The position numbers and the translations under genes are program-made. Shown in pieces: positions 1 to 8,403 of a stretch of 64,000 nucleotides of DNA (position 1 is its first letter; each line of letters begins with the position of its first letter). The stretch covers positions 2,934,001 through 2,998,000 of the forward strand of contig NZ_JAEKFH010000003.1 in assembly GCF_016650695.1 (NCBI RefSeq), read 5' to 3'. The notes under the pieces were generated by a model. That model was not told where the DNA came from. It saw only the letters and a program-made list of their open reading frames with translations, and made no database searches. Source of the stretch: Pseudomonas sp. TH41. Its GTDB lineage: Bacteria > Pseudomonadota > Gammaproteobacteria > Pseudomonadales > Pseudomonadaceae.

Positions 1-1
1 C

Positions 2-367
2 CTCAAGGCGTTGCGCGATGAGGGGGTGGTGACGCGGGTCAAGGACGACATCGGGCCGTACTTGCAACAGTGCTTGCGCGAGGTGTTCGGCAATCACCCG
101 TTGGTTGGGGATATTCAAGGCGTCGGTATGGTCGCGGCACTGCAATTGGCGGAGGACAAAACCAGCCGCAAGCGCTTTGCCAACGAAAACGATATTGCCT
201 GGCGATGCCGCACGATTGGCTTTGAGGAAGGGGTGATTATTCGCTCGACGCTGGGGCGAATGATCATGGCGCCGGCGTTGATTGCCAGTCGAGAGGAGGT
301 TGATGAGCTGGTGGGGAAAACCCTGAAAGCGGTTGATCGTACGGCACAGGAATACGGCCGTCTCTGA
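2..367 (+). CDS. Class III aminotransferase, C-terminal part (5' end outside window)
   Basis: The reading frame is open to the left window edge, so only about the last 121 residues are present. The sequence has the C-terminal small-domain pattern of PLP-dependent class III (omega) aminotransferases: a GVGMVAALQL segment, then a GVIIRS segment followed by RMIMAPALIASREEVDEL. The active-site lysine lies upstream of the window. Close relatives in Pseudomonas are annotated as aspartate aminotransferase family or putrescine/polyamine-pyruvate transaminases (SpuC-like). The exact amine donor cannot be told from this fragment. An ABC importer follows downstream on the same strand, separated by a REP pair, so the two may share a substrate, but that is inference. 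Confidence 0.85.
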   Translation, partial: LKALRDEGVVTRVKDDIGPYLQQCLREVFGNHPLVGDIQGVGMVAALQLAEDKTSRKRFANENDIAWRCRTIGFEEGVIIRSTLGRMIMAPALIASREEVDELVGKTLKAVDRTAQEYGRL

Positions 368-388
368 TCTTAAATTAGTGTGATCCCA

Positions 389-464
389 AAAAGATCGCAG
401 CCTTCGGCAGCTCCTACAGGGGATCGCATTCCTGTGTAGGAGCTGCCGAAGGCTGCGATCTTTT
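389..464. repeat. REP pair (REPIN), GATCGCAGCC family
   Basis: Two 30-base arms in inverted orientation (389-418 and 435-464) are perfect complements. The arm core is GATCGCAGCCTTCGGCAGCT. They lie between the aminotransferase stop and the ABC transporter operon. The same family recurs near 18.6, 21.7, 24.6, 26.1, 47.4, 48.9 and 57.1 kb. Confidence 0.9.
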
Positions 465-727
465 GCTTTTGATTGAGCGTTGCACCCACCCCGTGCACCC
501 CCGCCAACACCGCCCTTTCCCAGCGCACGCTACCCAGTTTTTTCATCGCTCCCATCGACATATTTCCTAATTTTCCTAATCCCTGCCTTGGTCCAACATC
601 GACTTCGCCAGTCAGCCAAACGTTGACCACCGACGGGTCCATTCAGAGACCACAGGTGGCATCTGCTCCAAGGCCACTGACCGTACTGCCCATTACAAAA
701 CTAAATCAACAGCTTTGGGAGTGCTCC

Positions 728-1714
728 ATGAAAAAGTCCTTGTTTACCCGCTTCGCTCATCCACTGGCGGTCACCGCCATTGCCGCGACGGTCGCTACCA
801 GCGCCCAGGCCGGCACCCTGTCCATCGGTCACACCACGTGGGTTGGCTATGGCACGCTCTACCTGGCTCAGGATCTGGGCTACTTCAAGGAAAACGGCTT
901 GACCGTCGAACTACCCGTCGTCGAAGAGGCCTCGATGTACATGGCCGCGCAGGCGTCGGGGGAGTTGTCGGGCTCGGCGTCGACCATCGACGAAGTGCTC
1001 AAGTACCGCCCGCAATTTTGCTTCAAGGCCGTCGCCGCACTCGATGACAGCCATGGTGGCGACGGTGTGCTCGTGGGCAAGGACGTCAAGAGCCTGCAGG
1101 AGCTGAAGGGTCAAGCGGTGGCGGTGAACGAAGGGTCGACCTCGCAGTTCTGGCTATCGTATCTGCTGAAAAAACACGGCATGAAAATGAGCGACATCAC
1201 CGTGCAAAACATGACGGCTGACGACGCTGCTACCGCATTTATCGCCGGTCGCGTGCCGGCCGCCGTGACCTGGGAACCGCACCTGTCGATGGTTCGCAGC
1301 AAGAATCAAGGCAAGGTCCTGATCGACAGCAGCAGCACGCCGGGGGTAATTGTCGACGTGGTGGCGCTCAACTGTTCGGTCATCGAAAAGCAGCCAGAAG
1401 ACGTCAAGGCATTGGTCGCCGGGTTGTACAAAGCGGTGAAATACACCCAGGAGCATCCGCAAGAGGCCTACAAAATAATGGCCAAAGGCGTCGGTGGTTA
1501 CCTCGCCGATCCGAAGGAGCTGGCCGCCGCCGCGCAAGGCGTGCGCTTCTACGATCAAGCCATGAGCGAAAAACTCCTGGGCTCGCCGGGCAAACCGGGT
1601 GACAGCGAGCCGTTGATCAAACTGGCCAACGAAACCGCCAGTGAATTGCAGGGCAAACCCTACAACGTCAGCAATGACGACCTGATCGACAACCGTTTCG
1701 TCAGCCCGCTCTAG
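728..1714 (+). CDS. ABC transporter substrate-binding protein (NMT1/TauA-SsuA type)
   Basis: This is a 328-residue periplasmic binding protein for a small-molecule ABC importer. Residues 1 to about 28 form a signal peptide (MKKS start, hydrophobic core, AQA cleavage site). The mature part begins with the SIGHTTWVGYGTLYLAQDLGYF pattern of the NMT1/TauA family, and then has a SASTIDEVL segment and VTWEPHL, which usually shape the ligand pocket. The ATG at 728 was chosen because it starts the signal peptide; an open frame upstream reflects high GC. The permease gene starts 9 bases after the stop. The ligand is unknown; this family takes taurine, alkanesulfonates, nitrate, thiamine precursors or aromatic acids. 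Confidence 0.92.
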   Translation: MKKSLFTRFAHPLAVTAIAATVATSAQAGTLSIGHTTWVGYGTLYLAQDLGYFKENGLTVELPVVEEASMYMAAQASGELSGSASTIDEVLKYRPQFCFKAVAALDDSHGGDGVLVGKDVKSLQELKGQAVAVNEGSTSQFWLSYLLKKHGMKMSDITVQNMTADDAATAFIAGRVPAAVTWEPHLSMVRSKNQGKVLIDSSSTPGVIVDVVALNCSVIEKQPEDVKALVAGLYKAVKYTQEHPQEAYKIMAKGVGGYLADPKELAAAAQGVRFYDQAMSEKLLGSPGKPGDSEPLIKLANETASELQGKPYNVSNDDLIDNRFVSPL

Positions 1715-1723
1715 GAGGTTCGC

Positions 1724-2527
1724 ATGTTCAAGCGCAATTCATGGCTGAGCCGCTGTATGACGCCCAAGACCGGCCTGCCCGTGCAGGTCATCTGGAGCGC
1801 GAGCGGTCTGGCCTGGCTTTTATTGATCGGCCTGTGGGCCGGATTGTCTTACGGCGGCGTGGTGCCGGGCATGTTCCTGCCAACACCGGGGGCGGTGGTC
1901 GAGGCCGCCGTGCGCCTGGGTCGCGACGGCACGCTCGGTCAACACGTGTGGGCCAGCGTTGAAGTGGTGATGGTCGGTTTCATCGTCTCGTCCCTGGTGG
2001 CGGTGCCGTTGGGGTTGCTGATGGGCAGCTTCCGCATCGTCCAGGCCTTCCTCGAACCGATGGTCAACTTCATCCGTTACCTGCCGGTGACCTCATTCGT
2101 GCCGCTGTTCATTCTGTGGATCGGCATCGGCCTGGAACAACGGGTCTCGGTGATCATCTTCGGGGTGTTTTTCCAGCAACTGGTGATGATCGCGGACGTG
2201 TCCAAAGGCATTTCCAAAGACCTGATCAACGCGTCCTACACCCTTGGCTCGAACCGCCGCGATGCGGTGTTGCATGTGATCGCTCCGGCGTCGTTGCCGG
2301 GTGTGCTCGACACCTTGCGCGTGACCATGGGCTGGGCCTGGACGTATCTGGTCGTCGCCGAACTGGTCGCGGCCTCCAGTGGTTTGGGCTACCTGAGCCT
2401 TAAAGCCATGCGCGGCTTTCAAGTGGATGTGATCTTTCTGGCAATCGCGATCATCGGTCTGTTGGGCCTGGTCACCGATCAACTGTTCCGTTTCCTACGT
2501 CTGAGGATCGCCGCATGGGCTCAGTAA
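1724..2527 (+). CDS. ABC transporter permease (TauC/SsuC type)
   Basis: This is a 267-residue inner-membrane permease of the BPD_transp_1 family with about six hydrophobic segments. It carries the EAA-like cytoplasmic loop, seen here as INASYTLGSNRRDAVLHVIAPAS, which couples to the ATPase. A strong AGGAGG sits just before the ATG. The gene overlaps the ATPase gene by 13 bases, which indicates translational coupling in a binding protein-permease-ATPase operon. It would form a homodimeric channel with the ATPase encoded next. Confidence 0.93.
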   Translation: MFKRNSWLSRCMTPKTGLPVQVIWSASGLAWLLLIGLWAGLSYGGVVPGMFLPTPGAVVEAAVRLGRDGTLGQHVWASVEVVMVGFIVSSLVAVPLGLLMGSFRIVQAFLEPMVNFIRYLPVTSFVPLFILWIGIGLEQRVSVIIFGVFFQQLVMIADVSKGISKDLINASYTLGSNRRDAVLHVIAPASLPGVLDTLRVTMGWAWTYLVVAELVAASSGLGYLSLKAMRGFQVDVIFLAIAIIGLLGLVTDQLFRFLRLRIAAWAQ

Positions 2528-3351
2528 CCGCCGTCAACCCTCGTTTCATCACGCCCCAGGCTGCCCCGGCGCAGGCCGCGCCTCGACTGCAAGTGGACAA
2601 GGTCAGTCTGCGTTACCAGAAGCCCGACGGTGGAATGTTCACCGCGCTGGAGCAAGTCTCGTTCGAAGTGCCGGATCAGCAGTTTGCTGTGCTGGTCGGG
2701 CCATCGGGCTGCGGCAAGTCGAGCTTGTTGTACCTCACTGCCGGACTGAATGAACCCACGGAAGGCGAGATTTACGTGGGCGGTCAGCAAGTGCAGGGGC
2801 CGGGCGCGGATCGCGGCATGGTGTTCCAGAGCTACACGCTGTTCCCGTGGCTGACGGTGCGGCAGAACGTCGAATTCGGCCTCAAGCGTCGCGGCATGGC
2901 ATCCGCCGAGCGCAAGGAAATCGTCGACTACTACGTCAATGAAGTGGGCCTGACGGGGTTCGCCGACAACTACGCCAAGCAGTTGTCCGGCGGCATGATG
3001 CAGCGTGTCGCCATTGCTCGCGCATTGGCCAACGACCCGCAAATTTTGCTCATGGATGAACCCTTCGGCGCGCTCGACAGCCAGACTCGCCTGCAAATGC
3101 AGCAACTGTTGTTGCGGGTTTGGGGCAACAGCAAGAAGACCGTGCTGTTCGTGACCCACGATATCGACGAGGCGATTCTGTTGGGCGACCGGGTCTACGT
3201 CATGGGCGCGCGGCCGGGCCGGATCAAGCAAATTCTGGACGTGCCGATCGACCGCCCACGGACCCTGGACATGGTCATGGAGCGCTCGTTCATCGACATG
3301 AAGCGCAAGATCTTCGGGTTGCTGCACGACGAGCTGGAAGAGGAGCATTGA
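2515..3351 (+). CDS. ABC transporter ATP-binding protein (TauB/SsuB type)
   Basis: This is a 278-residue ATPase. It shows Walker A (GPSGCGKSS), the Q-loop (MVFQSYTLFPWLTV), the ABC signature (LSGGMMQR), Walker B (ILLMDEPFGALD) and the switch histidine (VTHDIDEA). The N-terminal ~25 residues before the ABC domain are rich in Ala and Pro and probably unstructured. It powers the importer encoded by the two preceding genes and is the last gene of the operon. A REP pair follows. Confidence 0.95.
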   Translation: MGSVTAVNPRFITPQAAPAQAAPRLQVDKVSLRYQKPDGGMFTALEQVSFEVPDQQFAVLVGPSGCGKSSLLYLTAGLNEPTEGEIYVGGQQVQGPGADRGMVFQSYTLFPWLTVRQNVEFGLKRRGMASAERKEIVDYYVNEVGLTGFADNYAKQLSGGMMQRVAIARALANDPQILLMDEPFGALDSQTRLQMQQLLLRVWGNSKKTVLFVTHDIDEAILLGDRVYVMGARPGRIKQILDVPIDRPRTLDMVMERSFIDMKRKIFGLLHDELEEEH

Positions 3352-3377
3352 GCCCTGATGCCAGTCGAGCGCAATTT

Positions 3378-3466
3378 CTGTAGGAGCGAGCTTGCTCGCG
3401 AAGGCGTCGTGTCAGGCGAAATCAATGTTGATCCACCGCTTTTCGCGAGCAAGCTCGCTCCTACAG
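3378..3466. repeat. REP pair (REPIN), GTAGGAGCGAGC family
   Basis: Arms of about 25 bases with core GAGCGAGCTTGCTCGCGA face each other across a loop containing GTCAGGCGAAATCAATGTTG. The element lies between the convergent ABC ATPase gene and the endonuclease-family gene. Confidence 0.9.
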
Positions 3467-3485
3467 GTCTTGCGTTGAACCGGGG

Positions 3486-4577
3486 TTAAGGCGCAGCCGG
3501 CAAGAGGAAACGGGCGATCACCGGCAAGTGATCGGAGATCCGCAAGGTATCGTCCTGCCTCACCATCGCCTCGACTCGTTTGATCCGCGGACTGTAGAAC
3601 AGGTAGTCGACAGTCCGGTCCGGACCGTTCAAGCCCGGATCGTTCGGGTAATGGGTAAGCCACTGCGCCCGCTCGACGCCGCCGGCTTCGTTGTTGGTGG
3701 GGATCATCGGGTATTTGTCCCACAGCAAATGCAGCGCGCTGTCGGCGGAGTAGGGCGTGCGTTGCTCGGAAGGCAGGCGTTGATATTGCCCCAGCGGCAA
3801 CAGATTGAAGTCACCCCCGATCAACCATGGCGTGCCACGGCTTTCGTACTTGTCGAGTACTTTGGCCACCGCCGTCACTTGATCTTGCAAGGATTGGTCG
3901 GGTTCGGTGATGCGGTCCAGATGGGTGTTAAGCACCGCTATCTGGCCGCCATCGCTCAATGGCAGGTAACTCACCAACAGGGCGTTTTTCGGTTTGAACT
4001 GGCGACTGATGAAATTGATCGGCAGGGTCGGCAATTGCAGGCGTTCGGCGTGTTCGATCTGGAAGCGGCTGAGGGTCACCAGTTGTCGGCCAACGCTGCC
4101 GAAGATGTGCGGATCGGGGACGAAATCGGCTTTCCAGTCGAAGGCGTGGGCGCTGCACGGATACAGGTCCGCGACCCGCTCTTGAAGCAGCTTGAGCTGG
4201 TTCTGGTAATCGCTGGCCTTGGCGTCGTCATCGAGTTCTTGCAGCAGCACCAGGTCCGGTTGTTCATCACGAATCACCCGCGCCACTTCATCGAGGCTGA
4301 AGGCCATGTCTTCGGGGGTCGGTTTTTCGTCGTCGCCGTGCGCCAGGTCGTTCCAGAAAACGTAGCGTTTACCCGCCAGGTATTGGACGTTCCAGGTCAT
4401 CACCTTCAGCGCCTGGCCAGGCGCCAGGGTCGGCGCCAGGGTCGGCGCCTGGGCGTTGCAACTGACCGGCAACACGTCCTTGGCACCGGGGCGCCAGGTC
4501 AGCGTGTAGATCAACAGTGCAAACAGACCGATAACAATCAGCAGGCCCAGCAGGGTGTAGCGCAGTAGACGGGTCAT
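3486..4577 (-). CDS. Endonuclease/exonuclease/phosphatase family protein, membrane-anchored
   Basis: This 363-residue protein starts at the ATG at 4577; an N-terminal extension in frame is not supported by any recognisable start signal. Residues ~4-24 form one membrane helix (LGLLIVIGLFALLIYTL), so the enzymatic domain should face the periplasm. The domain has the DNase I-like fold motifs MTWNVQYLAG near the start, LLQELDD (metal-binding Glu), VLNTHLDR, GGDFNLLP and SDHLPVIARF (catalytic His). Together these give the full EEP metal and catalytic set. The family includes nucleases, sphingomyelinases and inositol phosphatases, so the substrate is open. An Ala-Pro-Thr-Leu repeat follows the helix. 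Confidence 0.88.
   Translation of the reverse strand: MTRLLRYTLLGLLIVIGLFALLIYTLTWRPGAKDVLPVSCNAQAPTLAPTLAPGQALKVMTWNVQYLAGKRYVFWNDLAHGDDEKPTPEDMAFSLDEVARVIRDEQPDLVLLQELDDDAKASDYQNQLKLLQERVADLYPCSAHAFDWKADFVPDPHIFGSVGRQLVTLSRFQIEHAERLQLPTLPINFISRQFKPKNALLVSYLPLSDGGQIAVLNTHLDRITEPDQSLQDQVTAVAKVLDKYESRGTPWLIGGDFNLLPLGQYQRLPSEQRTPYSADSALHLLWDKYPMIPTNNEAGGVERAQWLTHYPNDPGLNGPDRTVDYLFYSPRIKRVEAMVRQDDTLRISDHLPVIARFLLPAAP
4420..4443. repeat. 12-bp tandem duplication within CDS
   Basis: GGCGCCAGGGTC occurs twice head to tail, followed by another GGCGCC. It encodes the repeated APTL units just after the membrane helix of the EEP-family protein. It is an in-frame slippage-prone tract. Confidence 0.85.
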
Positions 4578-4649
4578 GGCTCGGCTTATAGCGTTACAAA
4601 AGATGCCCCGAGCATAACCGAGCGTAAACGGCATGCCCATCATGTAGCA

Positions 4650-4800
4650 GCTGGCGAAGCCTGCGTTCGGCTGCCTGTAGGAGCGAGCTTGCTCGCGAAA
4701 GACCTGAGAGCGCACGTTTATCCAACATGAACGCGTTATCGTTAACGTCTTTCGCGAGCAAGCTCGCTCCTACAGGCAGCCGAACGCAGGCTTCGCCAGC
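4650..4800. repeat. Composite REP pair with 54-bp perfect arms
   Basis: The arms at 4650-4703 and 4747-4800 are perfectly complementary over 54 bases, far longer than the other elements. The inner part is the GTAGGAGCGAGC-family REP. The outer part begins GCTGGCGAAGCCTGCGTTCG, a different palindromic motif. The 43-base loop contains CGCGTTATCGTTA, which recurs in the loops of the elements near 39.2 and 44.7 kb. Confidence 0.92.
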
Positions 4801-4822
4801 GGCTACAAGGAGGCGTCGCCAG

Positions 4823-5497
4823 TCAGAGCGGTCGATCAATTTTCTCGGGCGCCTCTGCAATCAGCATGAACAAGCGGAACAGCACCACACTGGTGAACAG
4901 TTGCAGGAAGCTGTGAGCGCTGTCGATCAGCAGCGAAAGCACCGGGTTCTGCGGGTCGGGGTACACCGCCACGGTCGCGCCCTTGAGCACCCACAATGGT
5001 CCCATCACGCAAAGGATGCACACCAGAATGCGCAGGAAATGGCCGCGGGTCAGGCGCATGCTTTCCTTCATCGCCGCCAGCGGGGCCATGCCGCGCAGCA
5101 CCAGCAGGTACTCGGCAAACGCCAGGGTCACCATCAGCCAGATGCCCGGCAGGAAATACAGCGACAGGCCGATCAGGATCAGCACCGTATTGAGCGCCGT
5201 CAGCAGGGCGAAGCGCGGCCACAGGGTCGCGGACATCGCCAGCAGGTCGCGGGTGCGCGGCGATTCGCCACGGCTGCGGGCATCGAGAAACAGGATCAGG
5301 GCAGCGGTGTACAGCGGATACACCAGCAGGCCGACAATCACGCTGTAACCGGGGAAACCTTCCGGGCCGGCCGTGTTGTCGACAATTTGTTGCAACAACG
5401 CTTCAAAAATCACCAGCGGCAGGCACAGCTGCACGATCTGGCCCAGATTGCGCTTGAAGAAGTACAGAGAGTCACGCAGTACGTCGAACGGATTCAT
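4823..5497 (-). CDS. YciC-like integral membrane protein
   Basis: This is a 224-residue inner-membrane protein with about five or six hydrophobic segments. It starts MNPFDVLRDSLYFFKRNL, a pattern shared with the UPF0259/YciC family. No catalytic residues are recognisable and the role in the family is unclear (membrane homeostasis has been suggested). The ATG at 5497 was chosen because it gives the family N-terminus. It is transcribed towards the EEP-family gene, with the composite REP pair between them. Confidence 0.75.
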   Translation of the reverse strand: MNPFDVLRDSLYFFKRNLGQIVQLCLPLVIFEALLQQIVDNTAGPEGFPGYSVIVGLLVYPLYTAALILFLDARSRGESPRTRDLLAMSATLWPRFALLTALNTVLILIGLSLYFLPGIWLMVTLAFAEYLLVLRGMAPLAAMKESMRLTRGHFLRILVCILCVMGPLWVLKGATVAVYPDPQNPVLSLLIDSAHSFLQLFTSVVLFRLFMLIAEAPEKIDRPL

Positions 5498-5621
5498 CAG
5501 TCGGTATCGCTGGTCATAAGCAGTTACACACTTTAACCGATGAAGTGCTGCCACAAGCAAACGTAAACGTTAGGTAAAGACCATTGAAACATCCTGTATC
5601 AGCCTCCATTACGAGTTTGCA

Positions 5622-5642
5622 CCTTATCCACAGTGGATAAGG
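5622..5642. promoter_or_regulatory. Perfect 21-bp palindrome upstream of DUF2076 gene
   Basis: CCTTATCCAC, a single central A, then GTGGATAAGG form perfect 10-base arms. The element lies 34 bases before the DUF2076 start in the divergent intergenic region. Each arm resembles a DnaA box (TTATCCACA). It could be a repressor operator; its function is unknown. Confidence 0.6.
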
Positions 5643-5675
5643 GCGACGAAATTCCCGGCAATCTACGAGGTCGCC

Positions 5676-6434
5676 ATGAACAGCGAAGAACAAACCCTGA
5701 TCGATGGACTGTTTTCCCGGCTGCAACAGGCAGAAACGGATTCAGCCCCGCGCGACGCCCTGGCCGAGGCGCGGATCAAGGAGCACCTGACTCGCCAACC
5801 CGCGGCGGGCTATTTCATGACCCAGGCGATTCTGGTGCAAGAGGCGGCCATCAAGAGCCTCGACGAACAGAACAAGCAATTGACCCAGCAAGTCCAGCAG
5901 TTGCAGGCCGAACTGCAACAGGCCAAGGCTCAGGCGCCCGCGGCTGCACCCGCCAGCGGTGGCTTTCTGTCGAGCATCTTCGGTGGCAGTTCCCGCGATC
6001 CACAGCCCGCACCGACGCAGAGCGCACCGCCCTCCACTGGCGGCTGGCGCGAACCGGCGCGGCCGTCGTTCAATTCGCAACCGCCACAGCAGAACTTCGG
6101 TGCCGCACCGCCTCAGCAGAACTACGCACCGCAACAGCCTGTAGGCAGCGGATTCCTTGGCGGCGCACTGAAAACCGCCGCCGGTGTGGCGGGTGGCGTG
6201 ATGCTGGCGCAAGGCATCAGCAGCCTGTTCCATCACAATCAGCAGCCGGAAGTGGTTGAAGTGATCAAGGAGGAGCCGGCTCAGGTCAGCGATCAGAGCA
6301 ATGACAAAGGCTGGGGCGGTGATCAGCGCGTGGCGGACAACAACACCAACGATCAGGGCAGTTTCGCCGACGCTGACTACAACGATGACAGTTCATCGTT
6401 CTTCGGCGGCGATGACGACGATTCCTTCGTCTGA
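5676..6434 (+). CDS. DUF2076 domain protein
   Basis: This 252-residue protein matches the DUF2076 layout. An N-terminal helical part (MNSEEQTLIDGLFSRLQQAE) runs to about residue 90 and ends in a Gln-rich coiled coil. A Pro/Gln-rich low-complexity linker follows to about residue 150. Then comes a glycine-rich hydrophobic hairpin (GFLGGALKTAAGVAGGVMLAQGISSLF) that may enter a membrane, and an extremely acidic Asp/Ser tail ends the protein. The family function is unknown. The gene is divergent from the YciC-like gene, and the NYN-domain gene follows on the same strand after ~137 bases. Confidence 0.85.
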   Translation: MNSEEQTLIDGLFSRLQQAETDSAPRDALAEARIKEHLTRQPAAGYFMTQAILVQEAAIKSLDEQNKQLTQQVQQLQAELQQAKAQAPAAAPASGGFLSSIFGGSSRDPQPAPTQSAPPSTGGWREPARPSFNSQPPQQNFGAAPPQQNYAPQQPVGSGFLGGALKTAAGVAGGVMLAQGISSLFHHNQQPEVVEVIKEEPAQVSDQSNDKGWGGDQRVADNNTNDQGSFADADYNDDSSSFFGGDDDDSFV

Positions 6435-6571
6435 CACACCATTCGTCCGGAGCGCTGCGGCGCTTCGGGCTGATTATTCGCGGAACAATCCTTATGGCTG
6501 GCATACTGGGCGACTTTTCGGGCCTGGTGCCTGATCCTGCCTGCGCGTCTGTGCGCTCATGAGGATGTACG

Positions 6572-7051
6572 GTGAAAAAAATTGCAGTGTTCGCCGATGT
6601 TCAAAACCTCTATTACACCGTGCGTCAGGCCTATGGTTGCCACTTCAACTATGCCGCGTTGTGGGCTGACATCAGCAAACAGGGTGAAATCGTCGAGGCC
6701 TATGCCTACGCGATCGATCGTGGCGACAGCAAACAGCAGCAGTTCCAGCAGATCCTGCGCAATCTCGGTTTTACCGTGAAGCTCAAACCCTACATCCAGC
6801 GCAGCGATGGCTCGGCCAAGGGCGACTGGGACGTGGGCATCACCATCGACATCATGGACGCCGCCGCTCACGTCGACGAAGTGGTGCTGGCCTCCGGCGA
6901 CGGTGATTTCGACATGCTGCTGGAGCGCATCATCAGCAAGCACGGCGTTCAGGCGGTGGCTTACGGCGTGCCGGGTCTGACGGCTAATTCGCTGATCCGC
7001 GCCGCCAGCCGCTATGTGCCGATCGAAGGCGCATTGCTGCTCAAGAATTGA
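6572..7051 (+). CDS. NYN domain protein (LabA/DUF88 family)
   Basis: This 159-residue protein starts with GTG at 6572, and the family N-terminus KKIAVFADVQNLYY begins immediately. The NYN (PIN-like) fold is shown by the acidic residues in FADVQN, DWDVGITIDI and LASGDGDFDMLLERI, which normally form a metal site for RNA cleavage, and by the C-terminal GVPGLTANSLIRAASRYVPIE. The protein probably acts as an RNase, but many LabA-type members are uncharacterised. The DEDDh exonuclease gene begins 22 bases after the stop, which suggests co-transcription. Confidence 0.88.
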   Translation: MKKIAVFADVQNLYYTVRQAYGCHFNYAALWADISKQGEIVEAYAYAIDRGDSKQQQFQQILRNLGFTVKLKPYIQRSDGSAKGDWDVGITIDIMDAAAHVDEVVLASGDGDFDMLLERIISKHGVQAVAYGVPGLTANSLIRAASRYVPIEGALLLKN

Positions 7052-7073
7052 TTTTTACGGAGTTGAAACAGGT

Positions 7074-7685
7074 TTGGAACGCATAGCAGTCATCGACTTT
7101 GAAACCACCGGGATCTCCCCGGGCACTGGCTGCCGGGCCACGGAAATTGCCGTGGTGATCCTCGAACAGGGGCGCATCGTCGATCGCTACCAAAGCCTGA
7201 TGAATGCGGGCGTGCGCGTCCCGGCGTTCATCGAACAACTCACCGGCATCAGCAACGCCATGTTGCGCACCGCGCCATCGGCCGAACAGGTGATGAACGA
7301 AGTCAACGAATTCGTCGGCATCACGCCTTTGCTGGCGCACAACGCCGCGTTCGACCAGAAGTTCTGGGACTTTGAACTCGGGCTGATCAAACGCACCCGT
7401 TTGCAGAACTTTGCCTGCTCGCTGCTACTCGCTCGCCGTTTGATGCCCGCCGCACCAAACCACAAACTCGGCACCCTCACCACGTTCGCCAAACTGCCCC
7501 ACACCGGCCAGGCTCACCGGGCCATGGCCGATGCCGAGATGGCCGCTAACCTGACGGCGCATCTGGCCCAGGAGCTGCGGCACAAGCATGGGTTGCGCGA
7601 GTTGTCGCATGAGTTGTTGTGCAGCTTGCAGAAAGTACCGGCGGCGAAGATCAATGAGCATCTCAAACGGCATCGCGGGTTCTAA
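7074..7685 (+). CDS. DEDDh 3'-5' exonuclease
   Basis: This is a 203-residue protein of the DnaQ/RNase T-like superfamily. The motifs are Exo I (VIDFETTG, Asp and Glu), Exo II (LLAHNAAFDQKFW) and Exo III (HRAMADAEMAANL, His and Asp), so all DEDDh residues are present. The best start is TTG at 7074, directly before ERIAVIDFETTG, with ACGGAG upstream; the in-frame ATG at 7014 lies inside the NYN gene and gives a non-family N-terminus. The substrate, RNA or DNA, is unknown. The close coupling to the NYN gene hints at RNA processing. Confidence 0.88.
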   Translation: MERIAVIDFETTGISPGTGCRATEIAVVILEQGRIVDRYQSLMNAGVRVPAFIEQLTGISNAMLRTAPSAEQVMNEVNEFVGITPLLAHNAAFDQKFWDFELGLIKRTRLQNFACSLLLARRLMPAAPNHKLGTLTTFAKLPHTGQAHRAMADAEMAANLTAHLAQELRHKHGLRELSHELLCSLQKVPAAKINEHLKRHRGF

Positions 7686-7701
7686 AAGCACCGCAAATCC
7701 C

Positions 7702-7786
7702 TTGTAGGAGCGAGCTTGCTCGCGATGGTGTATCAGTCGACATCAATGTAGCGGACACACCATCGCGAGCAAGCTCGCTCCTACAA
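7702..7786. repeat. REP pair (REPIN), GTAGGAGCGAGC family
   Basis: The arms share the core GAGCGAGCTTGCTCGCGATG and extend to include GGTGT/ACACC. The loop holds CAGTCGACATCAATGTAG, which closely matches the loop of the element near 12.2 kb. It lies between the convergent exonuclease and Lrp genes. Confidence 0.9.
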
Positions 7787-7794
7787 CATCTGAT

Positions 7795-8241
7795 CTATTT
7801 CCCTTCCAGCTGCCCCAACGGCACGCGCTTCTCGATGGCGCTCGATAACACAATCGACGTCTTGCTGAAGCCAAACTTGGCAATCCGGTTGATCAGCTCT
7901 TCCAGCTCCGGCATCGAGCCCACCGCCGCCTGCATGATCACGCATGGATCCCCGGTGACCCGGTGGCATTCGGTCAGTTGCGGGATTTTGATCAGGTCGT
8001 CGTAGGCCTTTTGATTGCCATGCTGGTTCAGGCGCAGCTCGATGACGCACTGGATCGGCAGGCCAACCTTGGACATGTCGACTTTCGCCTGGTAACCCGT
8101 GATCACTCCGCAGGCTTCGAGTTTGGCCACGCGCTCGGCGACGGCCGGGGCGGACAGGTTCACCTTGCGCGCCAGTTCGGCGTAGGACGCACGACCGTTT
8201 TCCAGAAGGGCGCTGAGAAGCATGCGGTCGTATTTATCCAT
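7795..8241 (-). CDS. Lrp/AsnC family transcriptional regulator
   Basis: This is a 148-residue regulator. An N-terminal winged HTH (MDKYDRMLLSALLENGRASYAELARKVNLS) is followed by a C-terminal RAM/ligand-binding domain with the GDPCVIMQAAVGS segment. It starts at the ATG at 8241. It is transcribed divergently from the DMT exporter gene (start 8404) across a 162-base region. This is the common arrangement for Lrp-type control of an amino-acid or metabolite exporter, though the target is inferred. Confidence 0.92.
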   Translation of the reverse strand: MDKYDRMLLSALLENGRASYAELARKVNLSAPAVAERVAKLEACGVITGYQAKVDMSKVGLPIQCVIELRLNQHGNQKAYDDLIKIPQLTECHRVTGDPCVIMQAAVGSMPELEELINRIAKFGFSKTSIVLSSAIEKRVPLGQLEGK

Positions 8242-8403
8242 CGTGACTACCCTCAAATGACATGGCTTTCGAAAACACGGTTTATGGCTATGATCTCCGT
8301 GTTTTGAAAAGTGTACCGGCGCTTTAAACAGGTTTTGTAACTTATTTTTCGCCGTTGGCCTTTCTAGAATAGCTGTTCACTTGCCTTGCCTACGAGCTGC
8401 CCC

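Noticed and set aside
7014..7073. Upstream ATG at 7014 as start of the exonuclease
   Set aside because: It lies inside the NYN gene, yields a Cys-rich non-family extension and has no ribosome site; TTG at 7074 fits the family N-terminus.
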